Origin: Bacteroidota bacterium
Lineage (GTDB): Bacteria > Bacteroidota > Bacteroidia > Flavobacteriales > Weeksellaceae
DNA: 28,050 bases
Direction of reading: 5' to 3'
NCBI GenBank assembly: GCA_023461035.1
Contig: JAEWOD010000001.1
Coordinates: 1 to 28,050 of the forward strand
Shown piece by piece: positions 15,099 to 22,609 of this stretch. Within the stretch, counting starts at the first letter, position 1; each line of letters begins with the position of its first letter. A program made the position numbers and the translations under genes. Under the pieces are notes generated by a model. It had not been told where the DNA came from and ran no database searches. It saw nothing but the letters and a program-made list of their open reading frames with translations.

Positions 15099-15723
15099 AA
15101 TTGGATTTGTCTTTGTCGTTTACTTCCAAACTATGGATGGCACAAACATTTCCTTGCTCATCGACCATTGCAGCGGACAATCTTTTCCCGAAACCCGCTC
15201 CGGTATCCAAATACCAGGCATCTGATTCTTCATCATAAACCGGCTCATCCATCACTATATGGCCTATGAATTGTCTTTTTCCGATGTTTTTTAAAGGTTT
15301 TCTGTTGAATAATTCTTCCAAATTATCATCTTTCATTGGGAAATCAGCACCTTCCGGAATACCTGCATGAGATACATAAATCACTCCGTTTTGCCAGTGA
15401 TGCGGTAATTTATCCAACCAATTCAGGGTTTGGATATAATCGAGATTATAATTCTCAAATTTCTGCTTTCCGGCCAGATTGATGGAATCGCGGTAGTATT
15501 CTTCAAACAAATATTCGTTGTTTCCTTTCAGTATGATCAGGTTTTCTTTTTGTTTCTTTTGAAGTTTCATCAGAAATTCGATGACGGCAAATGTATGTTT
15601 GCCTTTGTTGACGAAATCACCAAGCAGGATGAGTTTTTCCGTTTCAGGATGCCAATATTTATCCAGCAATTCCCGAAGCGTAAAATAACATCCATGTATA
15701 TCGCCGACTATGAAATAATTCAT
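15097..15723 (-). CDS. PPP-type metallophosphoesterase with altered GNHE motif
   Basis: This 208-aa cytosolic protein has the calcineurin-like PPP layout: GDIHG (7-11), GDFVNKG (35-41), GNNE (66-69), SHAG and IGH, ending with LDTGAGFGKRLSAA. Relatives are serine/threonine phosphatases and ApaH/PrpE-type Ap4A hydrolases; the substrate here is unknown. Two motifs depart from consensus. VDRG is VNKG, and the GNHE histidine, normally the proton donor, is Asn68 (codon 15517-15519). The metal-binding Asp8, His10, Asp36 and Asn67 remain. Catalysis may be weak or altered, though the fold should be intact. ATG 15723 is preferred to the TTG one codon upstream. A TAAATTTG box lies 14 bases before it. 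The gene is convergent with secDF. Confidence 0.85.
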   Translation of the reverse strand: MNYFIVGDIHGCYFTLRELLDKYWHPETEKLILLGDFVNKGKHTFAVIEFLMKLQKKQKENLIILKGNNEYLFEEYYRDSINLAGKQKFENYNLDYIQTLNWLDKLPHHWQNGVIYVSHAGIPEGADFPMKDDNLEELFNRKPLKNIGKRQFIGHIVMDEPVYDEESDAWYLDTGAGFGKRLSAAMVDEQGNVCAIHSLEVNDKDKSN

Positions 15724-15737
15724 CAACTGAATTTTTC

Positions 15738-15745
15738 CAAATTTA
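15738..15745 (-). promoter_or_regulatory. -7 box of the phosphoesterase gene
   Basis: On the minus strand this reads TAAATTTG, 14 bases upstream of the ATG at 15723. No clear -33 TTG was found at 17-23 bases. Confidence 0.5.
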
Positions 15746-15806
15746 TCTATTTAAAAAATCCGAGGTTTTAAATTTTTGTAAAGTTTGAGTTGTTTTTCCT
15801 AAACAA

Positions 15807-17189
15807 CTACTTTCTTTTTGCCCGTTTTCGGTCAGAAATCTGATAGCGATTTTCCAAAATCGGGTATTTTTTGAACATTTCAACCTGAAGTGAACCGTTC
15901 ATTTCCGAAGCTTTTTTAAAGGCTGCTTCTCCGTTTTCTTCTTCACCCAGCAAATAGAAACAATTGCTTAATTGATAATACAATTCGGCACGGTTAAAGT
16001 GTTTCAATCCTCTGTAAACCGCTTCTATCGCTTTATGATAATCTCCGATTGTAATCAAAGTTTCGGTTAGCCCCAGCCAATTATAAAAATTATTGGGTTC
16101 CAATTCGACCAATCGATAATAATCAAGCGTCGATTCCTCAAACCGAACCAGTTGAATATGCAGATAAGCTCTACGCTTCCAGTAATCAATGTTAAATCCA
16201 TCCAAATCAATTGCACGGTTCAGATAATAAAGTCCTTCGTCAAAATTCCCGATGCTCTCATACAAATCGGAAGTCGCCACCCAGGCCTGATCCAACTGTG
16301 GATCTTCATGCAAAGACTGATGGAAAGATTTCAAAGCTTTAAACGGCTTACCCAATTTCACATAACAGCTCCCAATTTTCAAATACGTATAAGCCGCCGA
16401 ATCATCCAATTCCAGCGTTTCTTCATAAACTTTGATTGCCTCTTCGTAATCTTCCAATTTCTCCAAACAAGCCGCTTTTTGGGTATATGCCATGATGCTT
16501 TTGGGATTGATTAAAGTCGCATAATCAAAAGCACGGTGCGCCTCTTCATAATCCTTCATCAGCATATATTGTTGTCCCAATTGTGACCAGGCAATTTCCG
16601 AATACGGTCGTAAATCAATGTATTGCAAAAGGAATTCGACACATTCTTTGTTCAGATGCAAATCTTCAAAACACTGTACAACTGAAAAGAATGCAAAATC
16701 ATCATCCAAATCCAATTCCAATGCCTTTTTGAAACAATAAAGCGCCTGACTGATTTCATTCAGATTCAGGTATTCATTGCCCATACAATTATAGATATAC
16801 TCGCGATCATCACCTAATTCCAATGCTTTTTCATAGAATTGAATCGCTTTTTTAGGGTTTTCTTTCAGCGACCAAAAACGTGCCACGCAGATCAGATAGT
16901 CCACATCATTTGCACCGACTTCTTTTAGCTCATTTATCAATTCAGAAGATGCTTTCAGACGGTTCATCGCCAACAAGTATTCCAACTTTTTGATTTGCAT
17001 CTCAGTACTTAGCGGATACATTTCCAACGCATAATCCAAAGCTTTTTTGGCATAAGGTAAGTCGCCTACATCGAGATAATAGGCAATGATTTCGTAGAAT
17101 TCCTCTGTATCAAAGTAGAAGTTCTCCCGGTTATCAAGCATCTGCTCAAATCGCTCAATCAAATCATTATTTAAAAATCCATCTTCCAC
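15807..17189 (-). CDS. large tetratricopeptide-repeat protein
   Basis: This 460-aa protein consists almost wholly of TPR helices, about ten repeats from residue 45 to 440. Examples are KAIQFYEKALELGDDREYIY, EAHRAFDYATLINPKSI and EAIKVYEETLELDDSAAYTY. It has no signal peptide or membrane segment, so it is probably a cytosolic scaffold for protein-protein contacts. It ends in a basic RKRAKRK tail. Only a GTG (17189) can start it: a stop codon lies four codons upstream in frame, and the nearby ATG at 17182 is out of frame and closes at once. An imperfect TAAATTCG lies just upstream. Homologues of this length occur across Flavobacteriia, but I know of no defined function. An AGTTGTTT/AAACAACT hairpin overlaps the stop codon (15788-15808). 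Confidence 0.88.
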   Translation of the reverse strand: MEDGFLNNDLIERFEQMLDNRENFYFDTEEFYEIIAYYLDVGDLPYAKKALDYALEMYPLSTEMQIKKLEYLLAMNRLKASSELINELKEVGANDVDYLICVARFWSLKENPKKAIQFYEKALELGDDREYIYNCMGNEYLNLNEISQALYCFKKALELDLDDDFAFFSVVQCFEDLHLNKECVEFLLQYIDLRPYSEIAWSQLGQQYMLMKDYEEAHRAFDYATLINPKSIMAYTQKAACLEKLEDYEEAIKVYEETLELDDSAAYTYLKIGSCYVKLGKPFKALKSFHQSLHEDPQLDQAWVATSDLYESIGNFDEGLYYLNRAIDLDGFNIDYWKRRAYLHIQLVRFEESTLDYYRLVELEPNNFYNWLGLTETLITIGDYHKAIEAVYRGLKHFNRAELYYQLSNCFYLLGEEENGEAAFKKASEMNGSLQVEMFKKYPILENRYQISDRKRAKRK

Positions 17190-17303
17190 ACTACGAATTT
17201 ACGGAATAGTTTAGAGTTTTGGGGTTTGAGTTTTATCAGTTTTTCACAATAAATGAACAAGTTATTTTGAGAAAATAGAGTATAGAATACAGATAGAGTT
17301 TTG

Positions 17304-17311
17304 TAGATTTG
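17304..17311 (+). promoter_or_regulatory. -7 box of the small TPR gene
   Basis: TAGATTTG lies 23 bases before the ATG at 17335. The nearest TTTG upstream is 34 bases away, too far for a normal -33, so this is a partial match only. Confidence 0.5.
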
Positions 17312-17334
17312 TTTCAAAGTGCAAATATACTACA

Positions 17335-17769
17335 ATGAAAACAATCACTATCTTATTATTTTTCTTTTCTGGTTACGCTGTTTTCTCGCAGAATTCAAAA
17401 GAGTTAGTCGCATTAATAGAGAAAGGTGATGGATTTTGTCAAAATCAAAAATATGAGAAAGGGATTGAAAATTACAGTAAAGCCTTAAAATTCAATCAAA
17501 ACTTAGCTGAAATTTATCAAAAAAGAGGAAATGCGTTTTTTGCTATTAAAAAATTTGAAATGGCAATTTCAGACTATTCCAATGCACTAAGCAATAACCC
17601 AAACAATCCCGAAATTATATACATAATGAGGGGATTATCAAAAAGTCTTTTGGAAAATGAGGATAAAAGAGGTTCGTGTGAAGATTTCAGAAAAGCCAAA
17701 AAATTAGGATATGACCTAAAAGAAATGAAAGGATTAAATGAATATTGTGGTATTAATGATTTAGAATAA
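17335..17769 (+). CDS. small secreted TPR protein
   Basis: This 144-aa protein starts with a Sec signal peptide (MKTITILLFFFSGYAVFS before QNSKE). Two to three TPR units follow: CQNQKYEKGIENYSKALKFN, then AEIYQKRGNAFFAIKKFEMA, then a last unit. The end, GSCEDFRKAKKLGYDLKE, is a recurring C-terminal pattern in periplasmic TPR proteins of Bacteroidota. Partner and role are unknown. The stop codon abuts the ATG of the next gene with no gap, so the two are almost certainly translated together. The next gene encodes a membrane protein, so the pair could form a small envelope complex (inference). The DNA is clearly more AT-rich than adjacent core genes, which may mean late acquisition. Confidence 0.85.
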   Translation: MKTITILLFFFSGYAVFSQNSKELVALIEKGDGFCQNQKYEKGIENYSKALKFNQNLAEIYQKRGNAFFAIKKFEMAISDYSNALSNNPNNPEIIYIMRGLSKSLLENEDKRGSCEDFRKAKKLGYDLKEMKGLNEYCGINDLE

Positions 17770-18177
17770 ATGCTAAAAAATATTCTATTCAAATTCTTTG
17801 TTTTTAGTGGCATTATACCGGCCTCTATTCTTTTACTTTTGGGGCTGTCTGTGTGTTTTATGTCTTTCGAAGATTTAATATTTAACTTGAAAGGAATCTT
17901 TATATCTCTTTGTTATATTTTAGCAATGATAGGATATATTGGCTTATGGAGAGTGTTAATTTCTCAAAATTCAAAGAAACAAAAAGTGACTATGATATGT
18001 TTATTTTTGGGAATGATTGGTTATATCTTTTTCTTCATTTTTGAAGGAGGGCAAAGAGCATGGAATTGGTTCATTGAATTTAAAGAACCTTTTGAAATAT
18101 TATTATTTTTTTGGCCCATAATTGTTACTCTTTTTTGTTTATCCAATTTCCTTTTAAATAAAAAATATTCAAGATAA
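17770..18177 (+). CDS. four-helix membrane protein of unknown function
   Basis: This 135-aa protein has four predicted membrane segments: about residues 5-32, 38-62, 72-92 and 108-130. Short basic links join them (SQNSKKQK between helices 2 and 3). I recognise no family. The ATG begins directly after the TAA of the small TPR gene, and the pair shares the same AT-rich composition. No catalytic motif is visible. It is probably an inner-membrane protein. The gene is convergent with glmM, and the 31 bases between them contain no clear terminator. Confidence is high that it is a gene, because of the uninterrupted frame, membrane pattern and tight junction. It is low for any function. Confidence 0.75.
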   Translation: MLKNILFKFFVFSGIIPASILLLLGLSVCFMSFEDLIFNLKGIFISLCYILAMIGYIGLWRVLISQNSKKQKVTMICLFLGMIGYIFFFIFEGGQRAWNWFIEFKEPFEILLFFWPIIVTLFCLSNFLLNKKYSR

Positions 18178-18208
18178 TTTCAAATCTTACAATCGTTTAC
18201 ATTTTAAA

Positions 18209-19597
18209 CTAACTCAGCTCCTTTAACTCCTTAATAAACCTATCTGCCAGATTATCAGCTTTTTCCTGCGTCGGTGCTTCGGTGTAAATCCGGATAATCG
18301 GTTCCGTATTGGATTTGCGTAAATGCACCCATTCGTTTTCAAAATCTATTTTTACACCGTCCACAGTTGAGATTTCTTCGTGTGCATACTTCTCCTCTAC
18401 TTTTTCCAAAATCATATCCACATCGATTTCCGGCGTTAGTTCGATTTTCTTTTTCCCCATAAAATACGGCGGATAAGAAGCCCTTAATTCGCTTACTTTC
18501 ATCTCCCTTTCTGCCAAATGACTCAAAAACAAAGCAATCCCAACCAATGAATCACGGCCGTAATGCAACTCCGGATAGATAATCCCACCGTTTCCTTCGC
18601 CACCTATTTTCGCACCGATTTCTTTCATTTTGGTCACTACGTTTACTTCGCCCACAGCCGAAGCTTCGTATTTTTGACCGTGTTTTTCTGCAATATCACG
18701 CAAAGCTCTGGAAGAAGACAAATTTGAAACCGTAGCTGAAGGCGTTTTTCTCAAAACATAGTCTGCAACAGCGACCAACGTATATTCCTCACCAAACATT
18801 TCGCCATCTTCCGAAATAATTGCCAAACGGTCCACATCGGGATCGACTACAATTCCGAAATCGGCTTTTTCTTCCACAACTTTTTGTGAAATATCGGTCA
18901 GATGTTCTTTCAGCGGTTCCGGATTATGTGGAAATTGACCGTTTGGTTCGCAATACAATTTCACATATTCCACGCCCAATTTATCTAATAGCGGCGGAAT
19001 GGAAATTCCTCCGGTAGAATTTACGGCATCGATTACTACTTTGAATTTTTTCTCAGCAATTGCTTTTGCGTTGACCAACGGCAATTCTAAAATCTTGTCA
19101 ATGTGAATTTGAATTCCGTCTTCATTTCTTTCATATTTTCCCAAATCACCGACTTCAGCAAATTGGAAGTCATCATTTTCGGCAATGCTCAATATTTTTG
19201 CTCCATCATCACCTGAAACGAATTCGCCTTTGGCATTTAATAATTTTAAAGCATTCCATTGTTTCGGGTTATGGCTTGCCGTCAAGATAATCCCGCCATC
19301 GGCATTCAGATGCGGTACCATTACCTCTACCGTCGGTGTTGTGGAAAGCCCTAAATCCACTACATCTATTCCAAGTCCAATCAAAGTGGAACTGACCAAT
19401 TGGGAAATCATTTCGCCTGAAATCCGGGCATCGCGACCTATGACTACTTTTAACTTTTGATGAGTAGTTGGGGTTGTAGAAGCAAGCCAGGTTCCGTAAG
19501 CGGCTGCAAATTTTACAGCATCGATGGGTGTTAGATTATCACTGATTTTTCCGCCGATGGTTCCACGGATTCCTGATATGGATTTGATTAATGACAT
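18209..19597 (-). CDS. glmM: phosphoglucosamine mutase
   Basis: This 462-aa enzyme of the alpha-D-phosphohexomutase family probably converts glucosamine-6-phosphate to glucosamine-1-phosphate, for UDP-GlcNAc, peptidoglycan and lipid A. The four family motifs are present: the phosphoserine loop TASHNPKQWNALK (Ser108), the metal loop DPDVDRLAI, the sugar loop GEGNGGIIYP, and the phosphate loop RKSNTEPIIRIY (from 427). Length and start (MSLIKSISGIRGTIGG) fit this family in Bacteroidota. A phosphomannomutase or phosphoglucomutase specificity cannot be excluded by eye. A TAATTTTG box lies 22 bases before the ATG. The GlmU-like gene at 25137-26303 is not adjacent, so no glm operon is formed here. 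Confidence 0.9.
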   Translation of the reverse strand: MSLIKSISGIRGTIGGKISDNLTPIDAVKFAAAYGTWLASTTPTTHQKLKVVIGRDARISGEMISQLVSSTLIGLGIDVVDLGLSTTPTVEVMVPHLNADGGIILTASHNPKQWNALKLLNAKGEFVSGDDGAKILSIAENDDFQFAEVGDLGKYERNEDGIQIHIDKILELPLVNAKAIAEKKFKVVIDAVNSTGGISIPPLLDKLGVEYVKLYCEPNGQFPHNPEPLKEHLTDISQKVVEEKADFGIVVDPDVDRLAIISEDGEMFGEEYTLVAVADYVLRKTPSATVSNLSSSRALRDIAEKHGQKYEASAVGEVNVVTKMKEIGAKIGGEGNGGIIYPELHYGRDSLVGIALFLSHLAEREMKVSELRASYPPYFMGKKKIELTPEIDVDMILEKVEEKYAHEEISTVDGVKIDFENEWVHLRKSNTEPIIRIYTEAPTQEKADNLADRFIKELKELS

Positions 19598-19619
19598 TTT
19601 CTGATTAAATTTTAAGATG

Positions 19620-19627
19620 CAAAATTA
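19620..19627 (-). promoter_or_regulatory. -7 box of glmM
   Basis: On the minus strand this reads TAATTTTG, followed by CATC, 22 bases before the ATG at 19597. No -33 TTG is evident. Confidence 0.55.
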
Positions 19628-19667
19628 CAGCTTTTGCCCGAATTCCACCCGAACTATGAATTAACAG

Positions 19668-19695
19668 TTGGTTTAAATTTTAATTAGTAAATTTG
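19668..19695 (+). promoter_or_regulatory. promoter of the GlsB-like gene
   Basis: TTG at 19668-19670 and TAAATTTG at 19688-19695 are 17 bases apart, 24 bases before the ATG at 19720. It is divergent from the glmM promoter within about 120 bases. Confidence 0.6.
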
Positions 19696-19719
19696 GTTTA
19701 AACAAAATCTTTAATATTT

Positions 19720-20037
19720 ATGGAAACAACATCTGTACTCATTTTCGGCGCCATAGACGGCGTTTGGAGTTTTCTGATTTATTTGGTATTCGGTCTTATT
19801 GCTGCCGGAATCGCAAAAGCTATCGTTCCGGGTAAAGACCCGGGAGGTTTCATCATTTCTGCCATCATCGGTATCGTTGGAGCATACGTTGGGCATAACA
19901 TGAGAGCATGGTTAGGCTTGGATACGGACAATGAATTGAACTTCCTTAGCATTTCGGACTGGATATTTACAGTTGGTGGTGCGGTAATTTTACTATTTAT
20001 CTGGAAATTGATTTCAAAAATGTTTTCAAAAGCTTAG
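19720..20037 (+). CDS. GlsB/YeaQ/YmgE-type membrane protein
   Basis: This 105-aa protein has three membrane segments (about 15-32, 45-62 and 80-97). The motif PGKDPGG stands between the first two, which is the mark of the YeaQ/YmgE/GlsB (transglycosylase-associated) family. GlsB in Gram-positive cocci is linked to envelope stress; no enzymatic activity is established. The family is usually 80-100 aa, so the copy is full length. It is slightly longer in the loop before the last helix (WLGLDTDNELNFLSISD). Its stop codon TAG (20035-20037) shares its last base with the end of an inverted-repeat element. Insertion therefore occurred exactly at the gene's end, and the last codons could have been altered by it. 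Confidence 0.88.
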   Translation: METTSVLIFGAIDGVWSFLIYLVFGLIAAGIAKAIVPGKDPGGFIISAIIGIVGAYVGHNMRAWLGLDTDNELNFLSISDWIFTVGGAVILLFIWKLISKMFSKA

Positions 20038-20197
20038 AGCCTGTTTAAGTTTTATCTAATTATTTTGTTATGCGTCTTTTTGCCTGCAACTTCTTTAATT
20101 TTTTCATCGAATATACCCGATTTCGACTGCAAAAATTGCATCGTTTCGGCTAAAAATACGCTATAACATTTCTAAAATATAAATTTTAAACAGGCTC
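20037..20197. mobile_element. MITE-like hairpin element
   Basis: This 161-base element begins GAGCCTGTTTAA (20037-20048) and ends with its exact complement TTAAACAGGCTC (20186-20197). The symmetry continues imperfectly inward. Left TGTTATGCGT-TTTTT-GCC (to 20084) matches right TGTTATAGCGT-TTTTT-AGCC on the opposite strand (down to 20148). The arms are therefore about 48-50 bases around a 63-base loop, which itself holds TGCAA-AAA-TTGCA. It has no coding capacity. Flanks read TAG on the left and, in the complement, TAG on the right, but there is no clean target duplication. Size, terminal symmetry and lack of genes fit a miniature inverted-repeat element. A large regulatory hairpin is the alternative. 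Confidence 0.65.
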
Positions 20198-20215
20198 CTA
20201 TGAATTAGGTCAATA

Positions 20216-20258
20216 AAAAAATCCGGAAACTTCGAGAATCTCAGTTTCCGGATTTTTT
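20216..20258 (-). terminator. terminator of lpd
   Basis: AAAAAATCCGGAAACT (20216-20231) pairs perfectly over 16 bp with 20243-20258, around an 11-base loop. On the minus strand the stem ends in six T. It lies 17 bases after the lpd stop. Confidence 0.9.
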
Positions 20259-20275
20259 ATATCTGATTTTTATAT

Positions 20276-21676
20276 TTACGAATGAATAGAACGTTTCCCT
20301 GTTGCATCCAAAGCGGCTTCTTTCATCGCTTCGGCAAACGTCGGGTGCGCATGGCTCATACGGGCAATGTCTTCAGCCGAAGCTCTGTATTCCATTGCTA
20401 CAACGGCTTCCGCAATCAAATCGGCAGCGCGTGCGCCTATGATGTGAATCCCCAAAACCTCATCTGTTTTTTCATCTGAATAGATTCTGACAAATCCATC
20501 CAAATCCATACTGGCTCTAGCTCTACCCAAAGCTCGGAAAAGGAACGAACCGGTTTTATAAGCAACTCCGGCTTCTTTTAGTTGTTCTTCCGTTTTCCCG
20601 ACTCCTGCAACTTCCGGCCATGTATAAACCACGCCCGGAATTAAATTATAATCTATATGCGGTTTTTGTCCTGCCAATTGTTCTGCAACCAAAACGCCTT
20701 CTTCTTCGGCTTTGTGCGCCAACATAGCTCCGGCCACAACGTCTCCGATTGCATAAACATTGGCAACATTGGTTTGAAGATGAGAATTGGTTTTTACTCT
20801 TCCTCTTTCGTCGGTTTCGATTCCGGCGTTTTCCAATCCCAAACCACCGGTATAAGGACTTCTACCAACCGAAACCAATACATAGTCTCCTTCGAAACTC
20901 AGTTGACCTCCATTTTTATCTTCTGCTTTCACGGTAACGTTGGAACCATTGTTAGTTACTTCTGTAACTTTGGTGGAAGTATGGAATTTCATTCCTTGTT
21001 TTTTCAGGACTTTGGTCAGTTCTTTTGACAAAGCACCGTCCATTCCCGGGATGATGCGATCCATAAACTCTACAACGGTTACTTCCGACCCCAAACGCAA
21101 ATAAACGGAACCCAATTCCAGCCCGATGACACCACCGCCTATCACTACCAAATGTTTGGGGATTTCTTTTAACTCCAAAGCTTCGGTAGAAGTGATGATG
21201 CGTTCTTTATCGGTTTTGGCAAATGGCAATTCGGTTGAATAAGATCCTGTTGCGATGATAATATTTTTGGATTCTATTTCATCTGTTGAACCATCTTCTT
21301 TTGTGACTAAAACATGGGTGGCATCTTTAAAAGAACCCAAACCGTTGAAAACGGTAATTTGGTTTTTACCCATCAGGTATTCGATTCCTTTGACGTTGGA
21401 ATCTACGACTTCTCTTTTTCGCTGGATCATTTGCCCGAAATTTACTTTCGGTGCTTCGATGTCAATTCCGTGGGCCGTAAAATTATGAACGGCATTGTGA
21501 TAATGTTCCGATGAATCCAAGAGTGCTTTTGATGGGATACAACCTACATTTAAACAGGTTCCTCCTAAACTTGACTTTTCAACAATGGCTGTTTTAAACC
21601 CCAACTGTGCACAGCGGATGGCTGCTACATATCCGCCGGGACCGGCTCCGATTACGGTAACATCAAATGAATTCAT
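20276..21676 (-). CDS. lpd: dihydrolipoyl dehydrogenase (E3)
   Basis: This 466-aa flavoprotein reoxidises dihydrolipoamide with NAD+ for 2-oxoacid dehydrogenase complexes and the glycine cleavage system, in the cytosol. It shows the FAD-binding GAGPGGYVAA (10-19) and the redox disulfide CLNVGC (Cys41 and Cys46). The NAD-binding site is GGGVIGLELG, and YAIGDV is the second FAD contact. HAHPTFAEA carries the catalytic His444-Glu449 pair. Length is standard. The start at ATG 21676 lies 29 bases after a TAATTTTG box. The gene stands alone, with its own terminator and no E1 or E2 genes beside it. It may therefore be a shared E3. A related mercuric or glutathione reductase is ruled out by the C-terminal HPTFAEA motif and the absence of extra cysteines. 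Confidence 0.95.
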   Translation of the reverse strand: MNSFDVTVIGAGPGGYVAAIRCAQLGFKTAIVEKSSLGGTCLNVGCIPSKALLDSSEHYHNAVHNFTAHGIDIEAPKVNFGQMIQRKREVVDSNVKGIEYLMGKNQITVFNGLGSFKDATHVLVTKEDGSTDEIESKNIIIATGSYSTELPFAKTDKERIITSTEALELKEIPKHLVVIGGGVIGLELGSVYLRLGSEVTVVEFMDRIIPGMDGALSKELTKVLKKQGMKFHTSTKVTEVTNNGSNVTVKAEDKNGGQLSFEGDYVLVSVGRSPYTGGLGLENAGIETDERGRVKTNSHLQTNVANVYAIGDVVAGAMLAHKAEEEGVLVAEQLAGQKPHIDYNLIPGVVYTWPEVAGVGKTEEQLKEAGVAYKTGSFLFRALGRARASMDLDGFVRIYSDEKTDEVLGIHIIGARAADLIAEAVVAMEYRASAEDIARMSHAHPTFAEAMKEAALDATGKRSIHS

Positions 21677-21705
21677 AAATGATTTTAGTTTGAAATTTGA
21701 AAGAG

Positions 21706-21713
21706 CAAAATTA
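21706..21713 (-). promoter_or_regulatory. -7 box of lpd
   Basis: On the minus strand this reads TAATTTTG followed by CTC, 29 bases before the ATG. The -33 element is not clear. Confidence 0.55.
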
Positions 21714-21817
21714 ACAATTAAATACGAGTTTGCCGGAATGATTTAAATAAAAAATCTAATTCGGACGCAACCTTTCGAAAGCTTTTACGTCTTTGATCAA
21801 AGAAAAATTTATAAAAA

Positions 21818-22528
21818 ATGAAGAGAGCGTTTCAAAAAATGAATGCCTTTAGAAAATTAGGCATGTGTATTTTAACTATTATTTCGGTTTCCTCCTGTCT
21901 TAATAATGACGATGGCGGAGATATCCAGTATGAAGATTCCGGTTATGTTTTATTTTCTAATATTTCACCGGGGTCTGCCCAACTTAAATTATTTACAAAT
22001 GATGAAGCCTTTAATAATTCTGCACTGAATTACAATGAGTTTTTCGGCTACGCACGGATGGATATCGGCTCAAATATTTTGACCCTAAGAGGGAATTCTT
22101 CCAATACTGATTTGGACACAATTAATTTAAGTGTGGAATTAGACAAATTTTATAGTGTCTTTGCGGTTAATTCGCCGGAAAATATTGAGTTGCTTGCCTA
22201 TTTAGACAATCCCTCTCAACCTTCAAATCCAAACAAAACAGTAGTCCGGTTTATCCAACTTTCCCATAATTGCCCTTCGGTAAAAGTAAAAATTGAAGGT
22301 ATGGAAAGTGATTTAGGAACCTATAATTTCCGAAATGCTTCCTCTTTTATGGAAATTGACAGGGTTTTAAATAAAAATATGTATTTGATTGAAACAGAAA
22401 CAAATGATACCATTTTCACCAAGAACATTACATTAAATGGTAATTCTGCATATACTGTTTTCAGTGAGGGTGATTTTGAGTCTGAGGATGAAGACATAGA
22501 TTTAGACATTAAATCAATACAATACTAA
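21818..22528 (+). CDS. DUF4397-like lipoprotein
   Basis: This 236-aa protein has a lipoprotein signal ending SVSSC (Cys27), followed by LNNDDGGD. The acidic run fits a Flavobacteriia surface-export signal. The mature part has two similar beta regions: YVLFSNISPGSAQLKLF (about 42-58) and VVRFIQLSHNCPSVKVKI (about 141-158), each leading to a Y-x-V-F strand. This is the repeat style of DUF4397 proteins, whose function is unknown. The first ATG (21818) gives a long basic n-region; ATG 21839 (MNAFRKLGM) is equally plausible. A 14-bp palindrome, TCTTTGATCAAAGA (21790-21803), sits just upstream and could be an operator. No standard -7 box is visible. A bidirectional terminator follows. Confidence 0.82.
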   Translation: MKRAFQKMNAFRKLGMCILTIISVSSCLNNDDGGDIQYEDSGYVLFSNISPGSAQLKLFTNDEAFNNSALNYNEFFGYARMDIGSNILTLRGNSSNTDLDTINLSVELDKFYSVFAVNSPENIELLAYLDNPSQPSNPNKTVVRFIQLSHNCPSVKVKIEGMESDLGTYNFRNASSFMEIDRVLNKNMYLIETETNDTIFTKNITLNGNSAYTVFSEGDFESEDEDIDLDIKSIQY

Positions 22529-22553
22529 ATTCCCATCATTACATTTATTTACA

Positions 22554-22588
22554 AAAAATCCCTTTAGATTGAGTCTAAAGGGATTTTT
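22554..22588. terminator. bidirectional terminator
   Basis: AAAAATCCCTTTAGA (22554-22568) pairs perfectly over 15 bp with 22574-22588 around TTGAG. It has A-rich and T-rich sides, so it works in both directions. It sits between the convergent lipoprotein and CapB-like genes. Confidence 0.92.
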
Positions 22589-22609
22589 ATTGGGATTTTG
22601 TTTTCTAAA

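Noticed and set aside
85..21788. CCTTTCGAAAG-TTTTAC word seen at both 85-102 and 21771-21788
   Set aside because: It is an 18-base match with one mismatch. In a low-GC 28-kb window one such pair is expected by chance, and the contexts differ.
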